From Liquorilactobacillus ghanensis DSM 18630 (lineage in GTDB: Bacteria > Bacillota > Bacilli > Lactobacillales > Lactobacillaceae), in assembly GCF_001435235.1 (NCBI RefSeq), contig NZ_AZGB01000027.1:62001-126000 (forward strand): 64,000 bases of DNA. Reading direction: 5' to 3'. Numbering within the stretch: the stretch's first letter is position 1; the number at the start of each line of letters is the position of its first letter. Positions 7,053 through 16,844 of this stretch are shown here, piece after piece. The notes beneath the pieces are model-generated. The model saw nothing but the letters and a program-made list of their open reading frames with translations. It was not told the origin of the DNA and made no database searches. Position numbers and translations under genes: made by a program.

Positions 7053-9794
7053 TTATTCAAAGTGCTGTTTTTGCAATTTTTGCCTGGTAAAATACAACTT
7101 AAACATTTTATTGATTTCAGTAACTATCAAAACAATTATCCCGGCAATCAATGGAACACCCCAACCCCATAATAAGCCAGGATCGGTCGTGTAAAAGACA
7201 TCCTGCATAAATGGCAGATAAATAATCACGAGCTGCAGCAACAGCAAAACGCCAATGATTACAAAGGCCATTTTATTTTTAAAGAAAGATCTTGAGAAAA
7301 CCAATTGCCTTGTTCGCAAATTAAACAAGTAAAAGATTTTGCCGAAAATAATAATATTCAGTGTCATGGTACTGCCGACTAATGCCGGTACACCAAATCC
7401 AACCAGTAAATCATACGCTCCAATACCCAAGCCAGCAATCAGCAGCGATACATATGCAATTTCTGCAATATCAGATTTGTTCAGTATTCCTTGGCCAATT
7501 TGCCGCGGACCGCGAGCCATAATCCCTTTCTCGATCGGTTCAAAAATAAACGCAAATTGAATCGTCAATGCTGAAACCATATTGATCCAAAGCAATTGAG
7601 TCGGATACAATGGCAGCTGCTGATCAAGTAAAATACTCAAAACCACAATCAAACCTTCTGCGAAACTTGTCGGTAATAAAAAGCGGATCGACTTGCGAAT
7701 ATTATCAAAAACGTGTCTTCCTTCTCGGACTGCTGTTTGAATTGTTGCAAAATTATCATCAGCCAGCACCATGTCAGCTGCTTCTTTAGCAACATCCGTT
7801 CCTTTAATTCCCATGGCTACTCCAATGTCAGCCTGCTTTAGTGCTGGTGCATCATTAACACCATCACCGGTCATTGCCACGATATGCCCCTGTTTTTGTT
7901 GAGCAGCAACAATTCGGTGTTTATCTTGCGGGGTTGTCCGTGCAAAAACTGTATATCGATCAACTTGTTTAGCAAACTGTTCATCGGTCATTTGTGCCAT
8001 TTCCGGACCGGTTATCACTTGAATATCATCAGCTAATCCTAGTTTTCGAGCAATTGTAGCCGCAGTATTAGGGTCATCGCCGGTGATCATTTTAACCTTG
8101 ACTCCAGCATAATGCAGCTGTTTAACGGCTGCGGCTGCTTCGGTACGTGGTGGATCGATAATTCCCACCAGCCCTAACAACTGCAGCTGCTGCCCAATTA
8201 CTGCTTGATCAATTTCCTTAACCGTTGCTGCAACCGGCTGAGCAGCCAAGGCCACAACTCGTTTTCCTTGTTTGGCTAAATGCAAAACTTCTTTGGCCCA
8301 ATGATCACTTACAAATGCTGGTTTAAATTGCTGAATCAATTTAAACAGCGTTTGCGGAGCTCCTTTAACCAACAGATATCGATGCTGATCAAGATCGACC
8401 AGTCGAGCTGAATAACGAATACTTGAATCAAATGGCAGGGAATCAACTTCATTGAGTTCGGGCTGTTTTCCAGTAAAGCTATGATATAACGCCGTTAAAG
8501 CACCATCCGTCGGTTCACCAGTTAACTGCCATTGATCATTTTTTAAGTTAAAAGCCGCATCACTGGTCAAACCGGCAACCTTTAAAATCGGTGCAATCGT
8601 GGGTTCATCTTGCCAATCAATTTCTTGGTGCTTTTTAAATAAGTGAGCCTGCTGTCCATAATTACTTTCACTTACAGCAAAAGCTCCAGCTGTTGTTATA
8701 ATATCCGTTACAGCCATTTCATTTTTAGTTAATGTACCAGTTTTATCTGTATTAACAATATCAACCGCCCCTAAAGTTTCCACTGCTGGTAAACTTTTGA
8801 CGATTGCTTTTTTATGAGCCAATTGTCGTGTTCCCATTGCCAAAACAACTGAAACACTTGCCGGCATTCCTTCCGGCATAGAACCAACCACCATCGTCAC
8901 AACCGCAATCAGTAACACGGGCAAACTGTAAATCTTCAGTACTGCACCGATAATAAACATTAAAACGGCTAAAATAACAATTGCCAACGATAACTGCCAA
9001 CCTAAGCGATTCAAATTCTGCATCAATGGCGTCGGCTTAGTTTTCGTTTGCGACACTGCCTGCTGAATTTTTCCAAGTTCCGTTTGCTGACCAGCAGCTA
9101 TAACCAAACCTGTTCCAGAACCTGTTGTAACAGCTGTTCCGGCAAAAGCCATATTCGTTCGCTCAGCCAATGGTAAATCAGCCGGCAATGGCTCCTCGGT
9201 TTTAACAACCGCCGCAGCTTCACCCGTCAAAATCGACTCTTGGGTCGTTAAGTTATCAGCTGCCAGCAAACGTAGATCAGCCGGAATTCGATCCCCTGCT
9301 TCTAATTGAACCAAATCTCCGACAACCAGTTCACGAGCAGCAATTGTTATTTTCTTTCCGTCCCTGATTACTGAAGTGTGTGAAACCAACAAAGCTTTTA
9401 ATTTATCAAGTGCTCCATCAGCGGATAATTCTTGGAAAAAGCCGATCAAGGCATTTGCAATAATTACCGTACCGATAACAATTGCATCCGGATAATGACG
9501 CAACAGTAATGAAATCAAAGCAGTTGCTGTCAAAACGTAACTGATAGTATTGTTGAATTGCTTGAAAAAGCGATGAATCCACTTTTCCTTAACAGTTGTC
9601 AATTCATTCGGTCCATTTTGCAGCAACCGCTTATGAGCTGCTTTTGATGTTAGTCCCGCAGTTAAATCTGTTTGAAAATGCTGTGCCAATTGAAAAGCAT
9701 TCAGTTGCCACAGCGGCCGACTGGGGGCGCTACTATCGTCAGCATTATCGTCATTTTCAACAGTTGTCTGGTTAGATTCTTCAAATTCTCTCAT
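7053..9794 (-). CDS. P2-type cation-transporting ATPase
   Basis: A 913-residue P-type ATPase with the family layout: N-terminal cation-ATPase segment, actuator domain with LTGEA, M4 motif MPEGMPASVS, phosphorylation site NTDKTGTLT, KGAP nucleotide-binding motif, MTGDDPNTA and MTGDGVNDAPALK hinge motifs, and C-terminal membrane helices. The PEGMP in M4 and the M6 segment NMVSALTIQFAFIFEP resemble the P2 branch but not a textbook SERCA site, so the transported ion (Ca2+, Mg2+, Na+ or K+) is undecided. It starts at ATG after GGAGG. It is monocistronic and divergent from asnB, with a cre-like element between them. Confidence 0.92.
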   Translation of the reverse strand: MREFEESNQTTVENDDNADDSSAPSRPLWQLNAFQLAQHFQTDLTAGLTSKAAHKRLLQNGPNELTTVKEKWIHRFFKQFNNTISYVLTATALISLLLRHYPDAIVIGTVIIANALIGFFQELSADGALDKLKALLVSHTSVIRDGKKITIAARELVVGDLVQLEAGDRIPADLRLLAADNLTTQESILTGEAAAVVKTEEPLPADLPLAERTNMAFAGTAVTTGSGTGLVIAAGQQTELGKIQQAVSQTKTKPTPLMQNLNRLGWQLSLAIVILAVLMFIIGAVLKIYSLPVLLIAVVTMVVGSMPEGMPASVSVVLAMGTRQLAHKKAIVKSLPAVETLGAVDIVNTDKTGTLTKNEMAVTDIITTAGAFAVSESNYGQQAHLFKKHQEIDWQDEPTIAPILKVAGLTSDAAFNLKNDQWQLTGEPTDGALTALYHSFTGKQPELNEVDSLPFDSSIRYSARLVDLDQHRYLLVKGAPQTLFKLIQQFKPAFVSDHWAKEVLHLAKQGKRVVALAAQPVAATVKEIDQAVIGQQLQLLGLVGIIDPPRTEAAAAVKQLHYAGVKVKMITGDDPNTAATIARKLGLADDIQVITGPEMAQMTDEQFAKQVDRYTVFARTTPQDKHRIVAAQQKQGHIVAMTGDGVNDAPALKQADIGVAMGIKGTDVAKEAADMVLADDNFATIQTAVREGRHVFDNIRKSIRFLLPTSFAEGLIVVLSILLDQQLPLYPTQLLWINMVSALTIQFAFIFEPIEKGIMARGPRQIGQGILNKSDIAEIAYVSLLIAGLGIGAYDLLVGFGVPALVGSTMTLNIIIFGKIFYLFNLRTRQLVFSRSFFKNKMAFVIIGVLLLLQLVIIYLPFMQDVFYTTDPGLLWGWGVPLIAGIIVLIVTEINKMFKLYFTRQKLQKQHFE

Positions 9795-9892
9795 GTAAAT
9801 TCCTCCAATAAGTAAGTTTGTTTATTTCTATTTTACACTACTTTACTCGCAATGAAAAATTTTTTAGGCTCAATTAAAATTATTTTTTTAGC

Positions 9893-9906
9893 TGAAACCG
9901 CTAAAA
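9893..9906. promoter_or_regulatory. cre-like element between the ATPase gene and asnB
   Basis: TGAAACCGCTAAAA matches the catabolite-responsive consensus TGWAANCGNTNWCA except at the penultimate C. It lies in the divergent intergenic region, so CcpA could affect either gene. This is a motif match only. Confidence 0.3.
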
Positions 9907-9991
9907 GTTCCTTAATTTTTTTCATATATATTGAATTTTTTTCTATAGTAATATAGTATCTGATAGGGGAATAAAAAAAGGGGAGAATATT

Positions 9992-11878
9992 ATGTGTGGT
10001 TTTGTAGGGTACTTGACTGATGCCAGCCAAAGAGACCTGCGGAATAAAGATTGGGTTGCCAGTCAAATGAATCGAATGATCGTCCATCGGGGGCCGGATG
10101 ATGAAGGTTATTTCAAGGATGACCATATCGCTATGGGATTTAGACGATTAAGTATTATTGATTTGGACAGTGGTCACCAACCATTATCATATGCAGATGA
10201 ACGCTACTGGCTGACTTTCAATGGAGAAATTTATAACTATCTTGAATTAAGAGAAGATTTAAAAAAAGAAGGTTTTACTTTTAAGACCCAATCTGATTCT
10301 GAAGTAATTTTAGCTGCTTATGCTAAATATGGAGAAAAATGCGTTAACTATTTACGAGGAATGTTCAGTTTTGTGATTTGGGACAGTCAAGAAAAAACGC
10401 TGTTTGCCGCGCGTGATCCTTTCGGCATTAAACCTTTTTACTACGCTGCTTTTGAACGCAGTTTTTATTATGCATCTGAGAGCAAAGCAATTTACAAAAT
10501 TATCAAGGAACATGATTTTGATCATAACGCTTTGCAAGATTACTTTACTTTCCAATATGTTCCGGAACCGGAGACTTTGACCAAAGAAATTCATGTCTTG
10601 GAAGCTGGTCATTATCTGATTAAAAAAATTGATCAAAAGCCGGTGATCAAACAATATTATCAACGGACTTTTGCACCTGTACAACGCTCAACTACTGAAT
10701 ACGTCAAAAAAATTCAGAATGTTTTGGAAGATTCCGTTGCTAAGCATATGCGAGCAGATGTTCCTGTCGGCTCATTTTTATCCGGCGGAATTGATTCATC
10801 GATCATTGTGGCTTTAGCCAAAAAATTTAATCCGCATATCAAAACAATTTCCGTTGGCTTTCAGCGTAAAGGTTACAGTGAACTAGATGTTGCCCAAGAA
10901 ACTGCTGAAAAGCTAAATGTTGAAAATTATAGTTCTGTAATTACACCAGAAGAATTTATGGCAGCTTTCCCACATTTTGTTTGGGCAATGGATGATCCTT
11001 TAGCTGATCCGGCAGCTGTCCCGCAATATTTCTTGGCTAAAGAAGCGCGAAAACACGTTAAAGTAGCCTTGACTGGTGAAGGTGCCGATGAATTATTCGG
11101 CGGTTATCGTAAATATCACGAACCGATTTCATTACGACCGTTTAAGCATACAACATTAATTAATCCGCTGTTGCATAAATTGGCATTAATTTTGCCGGAA
11201 GGTCTCAAAGGTCGCAGTTATCTATTACGCGGAACAACGCCGCTAGAGAAACGTTATGTCGGCAATGCTTTTATTTTTAATGAAGCTGAAAAACAGCAGC
11301 TGATCAAAAATTACAATACCGATCATCCGTTGTCAGCCTTGACTCACGATCTTTACCAAGTAGGTCACAATTATAATCCAATCAGTCTGATGCAGTTTAT
11401 CGATATTCATACTTGGCTTTGCGGTGACTTGCTGCATAATGCTGATCGAACAACCATGGCTCACAGTCTTGAGTTACGGACGCCTTTCTTGGATAAAGAA
11501 GTTTTCGCAGTTGCGCGTGAAATCCCAGCAGATTTGTGTATTTGCCATAAGACTACTAAATACATTTTACGTGAAGCGGCCAAAGGTATCGTACCGGATC
11601 ACGTCTTGTATCGGCAAAAACTGGGCTTCCCAGTACCAATTAAATTCTGGTTGCGTGATGAAATGTACGATTGGGCTAAAAAAATCATTATCGAGTCGGC
11701 AACTGACCAATATTTAGACAAGAACTACTGCCTTAAACTTTTAGAAGATCATCGTCTAAAGAAATTCAACAATTCTCGCAAGCTTTGGACTATTTTGAAC
11801 TTTATGATGTGGCACAAAATTTATGTAGAACAAACCGAATTACCTGATTCAGCTGCAAGTTGGCAATTAATTAATTAA
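9992..11878 (+). CDS. asnB: Asparagine synthetase B (glutamine-hydrolysing)
   Basis: A 628-residue AsnB that converts aspartate, glutamine and ATP to asparagine. The N-terminal class II glutaminase begins with Met-Cys2-Gly-Phe (Cys2 is the nucleophile) and shows RGPDDEG and NGEIYN. The C-terminal synthetase domain has the PP-loop SGGIDSS (about residue 262) and GEGADELFGGY. Length fits the Gram-positive AsnB family. The ribosome binding site GGGGAGA precedes the ATG. It stands alone and ends at a strong bidirectional terminator shared with the opposing opuC operon. I see no T-box upstream. Confidence 0.95.
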   Translation: MCGFVGYLTDASQRDLRNKDWVASQMNRMIVHRGPDDEGYFKDDHIAMGFRRLSIIDLDSGHQPLSYADERYWLTFNGEIYNYLELREDLKKEGFTFKTQSDSEVILAAYAKYGEKCVNYLRGMFSFVIWDSQEKTLFAARDPFGIKPFYYAAFERSFYYASESKAIYKIIKEHDFDHNALQDYFTFQYVPEPETLTKEIHVLEAGHYLIKKIDQKPVIKQYYQRTFAPVQRSTTEYVKKIQNVLEDSVAKHMRADVPVGSFLSGGIDSSIIVALAKKFNPHIKTISVGFQRKGYSELDVAQETAEKLNVENYSSVITPEEFMAAFPHFVWAMDDPLADPAAVPQYFLAKEARKHVKVALTGEGADELFGGYRKYHEPISLRPFKHTTLINPLLHKLALILPEGLKGRSYLLRGTTPLEKRYVGNAFIFNEAEKQQLIKNYNTDHPLSALTHDLYQVGHNYNPISLMQFIDIHTWLCGDLLHNADRTTMAHSLELRTPFLDKEVFAVAREIPADLCICHKTTKYILREAAKGIVPDHVLYRQKLGFPVPIKFWLRDEMYDWAKKIIIESATDQYLDKNYCLKLLEDHRLKKFNNSRKLWTILNFMMWHKIYVEQTELPDSAASWQLIN

Positions 11879-11882
11879 AATA

Positions 11883-11931
11883 AATGGACCAGACAATCAT
11901 TCACAATTGATTGTTTGGTCCATTATTTTTA
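11883..11931. terminator. Bidirectional terminator between asnB and opuCD
   Basis: A near-perfect hairpin with arms ATGGACCAGACAATCA and TGATTGTTTGGTCCAT, flanked by A- and T-rich sequence on both sides. Confidence 0.85.
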
Positions 11932-11946
11932 TTCTGTTTAACAATT

Positions 11947-12612
11947 TTATTTGTTAATTGAAGCTTCTCGTGGTGTTAAGACTTTCTGTAGTATCCCTAA
12001 AATAAAATCAGAAATAATCGCCATCAATGCAGTTGGTAAAGCTCCAGCTAAAATAATGGCTCCACCATTAGTGGCATTGGTTCCACGTACAATGATATCA
12101 CCTAATCCACCTGCTCCAACAAAAGAACCAATTGCTGTGATTCCAATAGCAATTACCAATGCATTGCGAATTCCACCCATAATAACCGACAACGACATCG
12201 GAAGTTCAATCAAATACAAAACTTGAAAACGAGTCATTCCCATTCCTTTTCCAGAATCAAGAATCGTTCGGTCAATTCCTTGCATCCCAGCATAGGTGTT
12301 TTTGATGATCGGCAACAATGAATACAAAAAGACCGTTGCAATAACAGTATTGACCCCTAAACCTAGAACCAGCATAATCATCGACAATAACGCTAAAGAA
12401 GGAACTGTTTGGATAACGTTAGCCAAACTGATGATAAAACCACTCAGTTTTCGATGACGAGCAATTAAAATTCCTAAGGGGATCCCAATAATCGCCGCAA
12501 ATAAAACGCCGTAAATCGAAATTAAAAAATGTCGGATAAATTGTGCCAACACATAATTACCATTTTCTCCCAAGTAAAACCAAAACTGCTGCCACAAATT
12601 TAATTTAGCCAT
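11947..12612 (-). CDS. opuCD: Glycine betaine/carnitine/choline ABC permease OpuCD
   Basis: A 221-residue binding-protein-dependent permease with about five hydrophobic spans. The EAA-type loop ILDSGKGMGMTRFQVLYLIELP and GAGGLGDIIVRG are typical of OpuC/ProW-like permeases for quaternary ammonium osmoprotectants. It is the last gene of opuCA-CB-CC-CD. Its ATG overlaps the opuCC stop by one base, so the four genes are one operon. It would pair with OpuCB as the second permease subunit. Confidence 0.9.
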   Translation of the reverse strand: MAKLNLWQQFWFYLGENGNYVLAQFIRHFLISIYGVLFAAIIGIPLGILIARHRKLSGFIISLANVIQTVPSLALLSMIMLVLGLGVNTVIATVFLYSLLPIIKNTYAGMQGIDRTILDSGKGMGMTRFQVLYLIELPMSLSVIMGGIRNALVIAIGITAIGSFVGAGGLGDIIVRGTNATNGGAIILAGALPTALMAIISDFILGILQKVLTPREASINK

Positions 12613-13553
12613 TAGTTTTTACCCCCTCGAAAATAATTATGCTTGACCAAAAATTGATGAGCTACCACAGAAGGTTCCATCAAGTCATTGTCAGCTTGAT
12701 AATTCAAATCTTGCATCGTTCGCAAATTGATTTTTCCATCTAAGCGATGCAATACCGGTGCAAGTTTAGGATATTTTTTCAACAATGAGTCATTAACGAC
12801 CATTGAACAGTTATATGGTGGGAAAAAGTGCTTATCATCCCGCAGCAACTGCAGGCCGTAACTTCTAATTCGACCATCTGTTGAATATCCCAAAACTACC
12901 TGCATTCGATTAGCTTCGACTGCATCATAAACCAAACCGATTTGCATTGGTGAAACTCGTTTAAATTCAAAACCATAATCTTTAGCAAAATCTGGGTAGC
13001 CGTCACCTTTGCGCTGCATCCAAGAAGAATCGACACCGGCATTTAATTGGCCCGCAACTTGCCGCAAATCCGAAACCTTCCGCAAATTATATTTAGCAGC
13101 AAACTGTTTCGTAGTCATAAAAGCATAGGTATCCGCAAAGCCGTAAGACGGAAACCAAGTTTGGTTAAAGCGTTGTTTAAATTGCTTTTTAACAATCGCT
13201 GATGCTTTTTTGGCATTCTTAACATTATCCATTTGCAAAATTCCAGTCAAATCGGTTCCGGTGTAGCGGGTTGCTGAGATATCAGCATCACCGCGCAGCA
13301 TTGCCTGATGAGCAACAGTTGATGAACCAAGATTGTTTACCAAAGTTGTATGGTATCCCAATTCATGTTGAATTAATTCAGCAATAATATTAGCTACAAT
13401 TTGTGATTCAGTTGAACTTTGAGATGCAATTCGGATCGTTTGCGAATTAGATGTACCACCTACACCTGGCAAACCACAACCACCAAGAAATAAAATCCCT
13501 AATAACAATACGAAATAAGTGACTTGGCGTTTTAATAAAGACCTCAATCTCAT
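12612..13553 (-). CDS. opuCC: Osmoprotectant-binding lipoprotein OpuCC
   Basis: A 313-residue solute-binding lipoprotein. Residues 10-25 form a signal peptide ending in the lipobox LGGC, with Cys26 as lipidation site. The body carries the OpuAC/OpuCC signature YTGTDLTG, the aromatic-rich substrate region around NQTWFPSYGFADTYA, and the C-terminal DGRIRSYGL. It would capture glycine betaine, carnitine or choline outside the cell. The gene overlaps opuCB by four bases and opuCD by one base. Confidence 0.92.
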   Translation of the reverse strand: MRLRSLLKRQVTYFVLLLGILFLGGCGLPGVGGTSNSQTIRIASQSSTESQIVANIIAELIQHELGYHTTLVNNLGSSTVAHQAMLRGDADISATRYTGTDLTGILQMDNVKNAKKASAIVKKQFKQRFNQTWFPSYGFADTYAFMTTKQFAAKYNLRKVSDLRQVAGQLNAGVDSSWMQRKGDGYPDFAKDYGFEFKRVSPMQIGLVYDAVEANRMQVVLGYSTDGRIRSYGLQLLRDDKHFFPPYNCSMVVNDSLLKKYPKLAPVLHRLDGKINLRTMQDLNYQADNDLMEPSVVAHQFLVKHNYFRGGKN

Positions 13554-14203
13554 TTGTCCGCCTCCTCGGAATCTCGGGAATCTTGTTGCAACGGTGTTAG
13601 TTTCTTCTCTAATAAACCTAAAAGATAATCTGCTAAAACCGCCATAATCGTTACTGGAATGGTACCCCCAATAATCAGGTCGGGTTGAAATAGGTTCAAA
13701 CCATCAAAAATAAAGTCACCTAATCCACCGCCACCGATAAAAGCAGCCAGCGTAGCCCATGAAATAACATAAACGGCGGATAAACGGATTCCCGCCATAA
13801 TTACTGGGATCGCCAGCGGTACCTCCACTTGAGTAATTGATTGAAAACTAGTCATTCCCATTCCTTTAGCACTGTCTTTCAATACCGGATCAACGCTTTC
13901 CATTCCTAGGTACGTATTTCGTAAGATCGGTAACAATGAGTAGATAAACAATGCAACAATGGAAGGAACTTTTCCAATTCCCAAAATAGGAATCATTAAA
14001 GCCAGCAACGCCAGCGATGGAATCGTCTGTAGCATGCCAGCTATTCCAATCACGATTTTAGCTGTTCGCGGCGTTCGGGTTAGAAAAATTCCTAAAGGAA
14101 CAGCAACCACCATCCCTAAAAACAATGAAATAGCTGAAATGTACAACTGCTCCCAAGTTTTTTGCAGCAGTTGCCAACCATATTGATTTAAAAAAGCGAT
14201 CAC
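13550..14203 (-). CDS. opuCB: Osmoprotectant ABC permease OpuCB
   Basis: A 217-residue permease homologous to OpuCD. It shares the motif VLKDSAKGMGMTSFQSITQVEVPL and the IGGGGLGDFIFDG loop. It overlaps opuCA by four bases at its start and opuCC by four bases at its end, so translation is probably coupled along the operon. Having two different permease genes flanking the binding protein is the standard opuC arrangement in Listeria and lactobacilli. Confidence 0.91.
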   Translation of the reverse strand: MIAFLNQYGWQLLQKTWEQLYISAISLFLGMVVAVPLGIFLTRTPRTAKIVIGIAGMLQTIPSLALLALMIPILGIGKVPSIVALFIYSLLPILRNTYLGMESVDPVLKDSAKGMGMTSFQSITQVEVPLAIPVIMAGIRLSAVYVISWATLAAFIGGGGLGDFIFDGLNLFQPDLIIGGTIPVTIMAVLADYLLGLLEKKLTPLQQDSRDSEEADK

Positions 14204-15384
14204 TGTACTTCACCACCTTGAGTGCTGTCAGCTGATTCATCTTTTTCGGCTTCACTGCCTCCCCATATAATGTCATAGACCATATCCACAAGTGACGAAC
14301 GCGTAACAATTCCGCACAGTTTTCCTTGATGATCAATTACCGGAACGTAACGCAAGCCTTGTTTTAAAATACGCTCAGCACTATTTCGAATTAAGGTATC
14401 AGTGTAAATCTTAAATAATCTAGTAATCATAATGTCTGACACACTGGTTACTCGATTGTATTTATTCAAGTCAGCTAGATCAAGGTACCCTTTTAAATAA
14501 CCATCATCATCTGTTACCAGCAGCGTATCAACCCGCCGTTTACGCATTAAACTGACCGCACTTTTTAGCGGTTGACCTAAAGTAATTGAAACCGGGTCTT
14601 TAAGCATGATCTGCTGGGCAGTTGTAATATCGGCCCGCGCTTGAATCAAACGTTCTTCTCCAATCAGCTTTTTAACAAAATCATTAGCTGGATGATTTAA
14701 AAGCTCAGTCGGTGATGCTTGTTGAATGATATTTCCATGATCCATAACAACTACCTTAGTAGCCAGTTTAAGAGCTTCATCCATATCATGAGTCACAAAA
14801 ACAACCGTTTTGCCAAGCTTTTCCTGCAAATCTTTCACCAGATCCTGCAGACTTTCACGCGTGATCGGATCAAGTGCGCCAAACGGTTCATCCATTAAAA
14901 TAATATCTTGCTCGGCAGCCAAGGCTCGAATAACACCAATTCTTTGCTGCTGACCACCAGATAACTCTCCCGGATACCGGTCAAGAAAATCTGTTGGCAA
15001 TTCAACTAACCGAATTAATTTTTTGGCCTGTTCGCGCTTTTTTTCTTCCGGCCACTTCAACAATTTAGGTACTAGGGTAATATTTTCATAAATTGTCATA
15101 TGTGGAATCAATCCGATATTTTGAATTACATAACCGATTTTTCGCCGTAACTTAACCGGATCAAATTCCTTAATATTTTTCCCGTTTAAAAAAACTTCAC
15201 CGGATGTCGGTTCCAACATCCGGTTGATCATTCGCATGGTAGTTGTTTTACCTGAGCCTGAAGTTCCAATCAGACAAACAAAGTCACCGTGATTAACTTT
15301 TAAATTAACTTTTTCGACGGCGGTATTGTTATGATAAATTTTGGCAATATCTTTAAACTCGACCATCGGCGTCGTTTTTTCCAT
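14200..15384 (-). CDS. opuCA: Osmoprotectant ABC ATPase with tandem CBS domains, OpuCA
   Basis: A 394-residue ATPase of the glycine-betaine transporter subfamily. It shows Walker A GTSGSGKTTT, signature LSGGQQQR, Walker B IILMDEPFGALD and H-loop THDMDEA. About 250 residues in, a C-terminal region with two CBS repeats (around SAVSLMRKRRVDTLLVTDDDGY and RYVPVIDHQGKLCGIV) follows; in this family CBS domains sense ionic strength or nucleotides. The start is the ATG at 15382-15384, preceded by GGAGGAGG; the longer frame from 15417 would swallow that site. It is the first gene of the operon. Confidence 0.93.
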   Translation of the reverse strand: MEKTTPMVEFKDIAKIYHNNTAVEKVNLKVNHGDFVCLIGTSGSGKTTTMRMINRMLEPTSGEVFLNGKNIKEFDPVKLRRKIGYVIQNIGLIPHMTIYENITLVPKLLKWPEEKKREQAKKLIRLVELPTDFLDRYPGELSGGQQQRIGVIRALAAEQDIILMDEPFGALDPITRESLQDLVKDLQEKLGKTVVFVTHDMDEALKLATKVVVMDHGNIIQQASPTELLNHPANDFVKKLIGEERLIQARADITTAQQIMLKDPVSITLGQPLKSAVSLMRKRRVDTLLVTDDDGYLKGYLDLADLNKYNRVTSVSDIMITRLFKIYTDTLIRNSAERILKQGLRYVPVIDHQGKLCGIVTRSSLVDMVYDIIWGGSEAEKDESADSTQGGEVQ

Positions 15385-15554
15385 TAAATATCCTCCTCCA
15401 TAGGTTTTATATATCAATTTAATAATAAAAAACGTATGATTAAATTTAACATAAAATTTAATTTTTTTCCAACAATCTGCTTTAAACGTTTTTTTTGAAC
15501 TTAATTTTACTCAAAATCACCCTTTAAATTAGCTTAATTACCCTATTTTGAGCA

Positions 15555-15594
15555 TAAAAAAAGCTTACAATAAATTCTATTTTTATTGTAAGTC
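15555..15594 (-). terminator. Terminator after the membrane protein gene
   Basis: A perfect 11-bp stem, CTTACAATAAA (15564-15574) with TTTATTGTAAG (15582-15592), is followed on the minus strand by a run of T. Confidence 0.8.
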
Positions 15595-15645
15595 TCAATT
15601 TTTAATTATTTTTGAATTAGTACTTTATGCTGCCGCACTGATCGC

Positions 15646-16581
15646 TTATTTTTTAACTTTTAATGGTAATTGTCCTGTCAGTCTGGCTACCGGTACAAAA
15701 AGATCTTTAAAAACCTGCTGCAATAACGCCGCTGTCCGATTTCGTTCATAAAAGTCCGCCAGCATCGCCAGCACAACCGGCAAGTAAAAACAACCGCCAA
15801 CGATTCCAACTATTGGTCCGCCATAAATCATAATCGGTTCCCAGAAATAAAAACCATAATACGTAACGATTATCCAGATAATAGCCCAGACAATGGCTGG
15901 AATTGCTAAAACAATAAACAATTCCCATAATCCAGCCTTTTTTTGAGCAAAGAAACGTCGACTAGCAGTTAGTGCATGGCGCTGTGACTGTCCCAGAAAA
16001 GCTGGTTGCCGTTCACGGTATAAGAACAAGGACTGCGAGTATTGCAAGTTCTTCCAAATCATTACCAACAACCAAATCAGTAAAATTGCATCCAAAATAA
16101 TTTGATTACTGCCCAAAAAATATTCTAAAACTAACAGTGGTAATTGCCAGAAAAATAAAAACAACCCATTATATAAGAATAATCGTAACAATTGATTTTT
16201 ATTTAAGAAGCGAAATTGCTGCCAAATACCATTGAAACTAATTGTTGTTGCTTTTTCAGCTATAACATCTTGCAACTGAAACTGAATCACTACCAAGAAA
16301 TAATACGCTAAAACTTCCAGCAAAAAAGTCAGTCCCAAGCCAGCAATAATTTTTAGTAAACCACCCCACAAAGTTGTTCCAGCATTCCCATAAACCAACA
16401 ATGTCATGGCTGAAGCAAGAGTTGTCAAGCCGCTTCTAAATAACATCCCGGTTAATAAAGATAGACCGGCAAAAATAATTACCAGTCCCGTCACAAAACC
16501 ACCGGCAGTCAATAACTGTTTTTTATGTTTTTTCAATAAAACAGTTAATTCTTTAATTTCAAATAATTTTTTCTGTTTCAA
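15646..16581 (-). CDS. Multi-pass membrane protein of unknown function
   Basis: A 311-residue protein with about six hydrophobic spans (near residues 25-50, 75-105, 140-160, 165-185, 225-250 and 255-280) and a basic N-terminus. The central cytoplasmic-looking loop contains LYRERQPAFLGQSQRHALTASRRFF. It starts with TTG at 16579-16581 after GAGG. It is monocistronic and bounded by its own terminator. Size and layout resemble conserved membrane proteins of lactobacilli, but I do not recognise a named family and assign no function. Confidence 0.72.
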   Translation of the reverse strand: MKQKKLFEIKELTVLLKKHKKQLLTAGGFVTGLVIIFAGLSLLTGMLFRSGLTTLASAMTLLVYGNAGTTLWGGLLKIIAGLGLTFLLEVLAYYFLVVIQFQLQDVIAEKATTISFNGIWQQFRFLNKNQLLRLFLYNGLFLFFWQLPLLVLEYFLGSNQIILDAILLIWLLVMIWKNLQYSQSLFLYRERQPAFLGQSQRHALTASRRFFAQKKAGLWELFIVLAIPAIVWAIIWIIVTYYGFYFWEPIMIYGGPIVGIVGGCFYLPVVLAMLADFYERNRTAALLQQVFKDLFVPVARLTGQLPLKVKK

Positions 16582-16721
16582 AATTTGACCTCATTTCTTA
16601 ATTTTTAGCATGTTTCAATCATAACACGGCCAACTACTCATAAAAAAGGAAAGATTTTCTTATGTTATACAAGTAGTTAATAAAAAATTTTCTTAATTAT
16701 AAACTAGTCAATTAGATAAAA

Positions 16722-16757
16722 CAAAAAAAGAGCCGTAATCGGTAAAATTACGACTCT
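16722..16757 (-). terminator. Terminator after oppA
   Basis: On the minus strand GAGTCGTAAT and ATTACGGCTC form a 10-bp stem with one G-U pair, followed by seven T. Confidence 0.85.
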
Positions 16758-16844
16758 TTATAACGATAACTAAATCAGGTTCGATTTGGTCATTGGTAAG
16801 TGATAATTAATCACAGTAATTGTAAGTTGATGAATAACCATTAA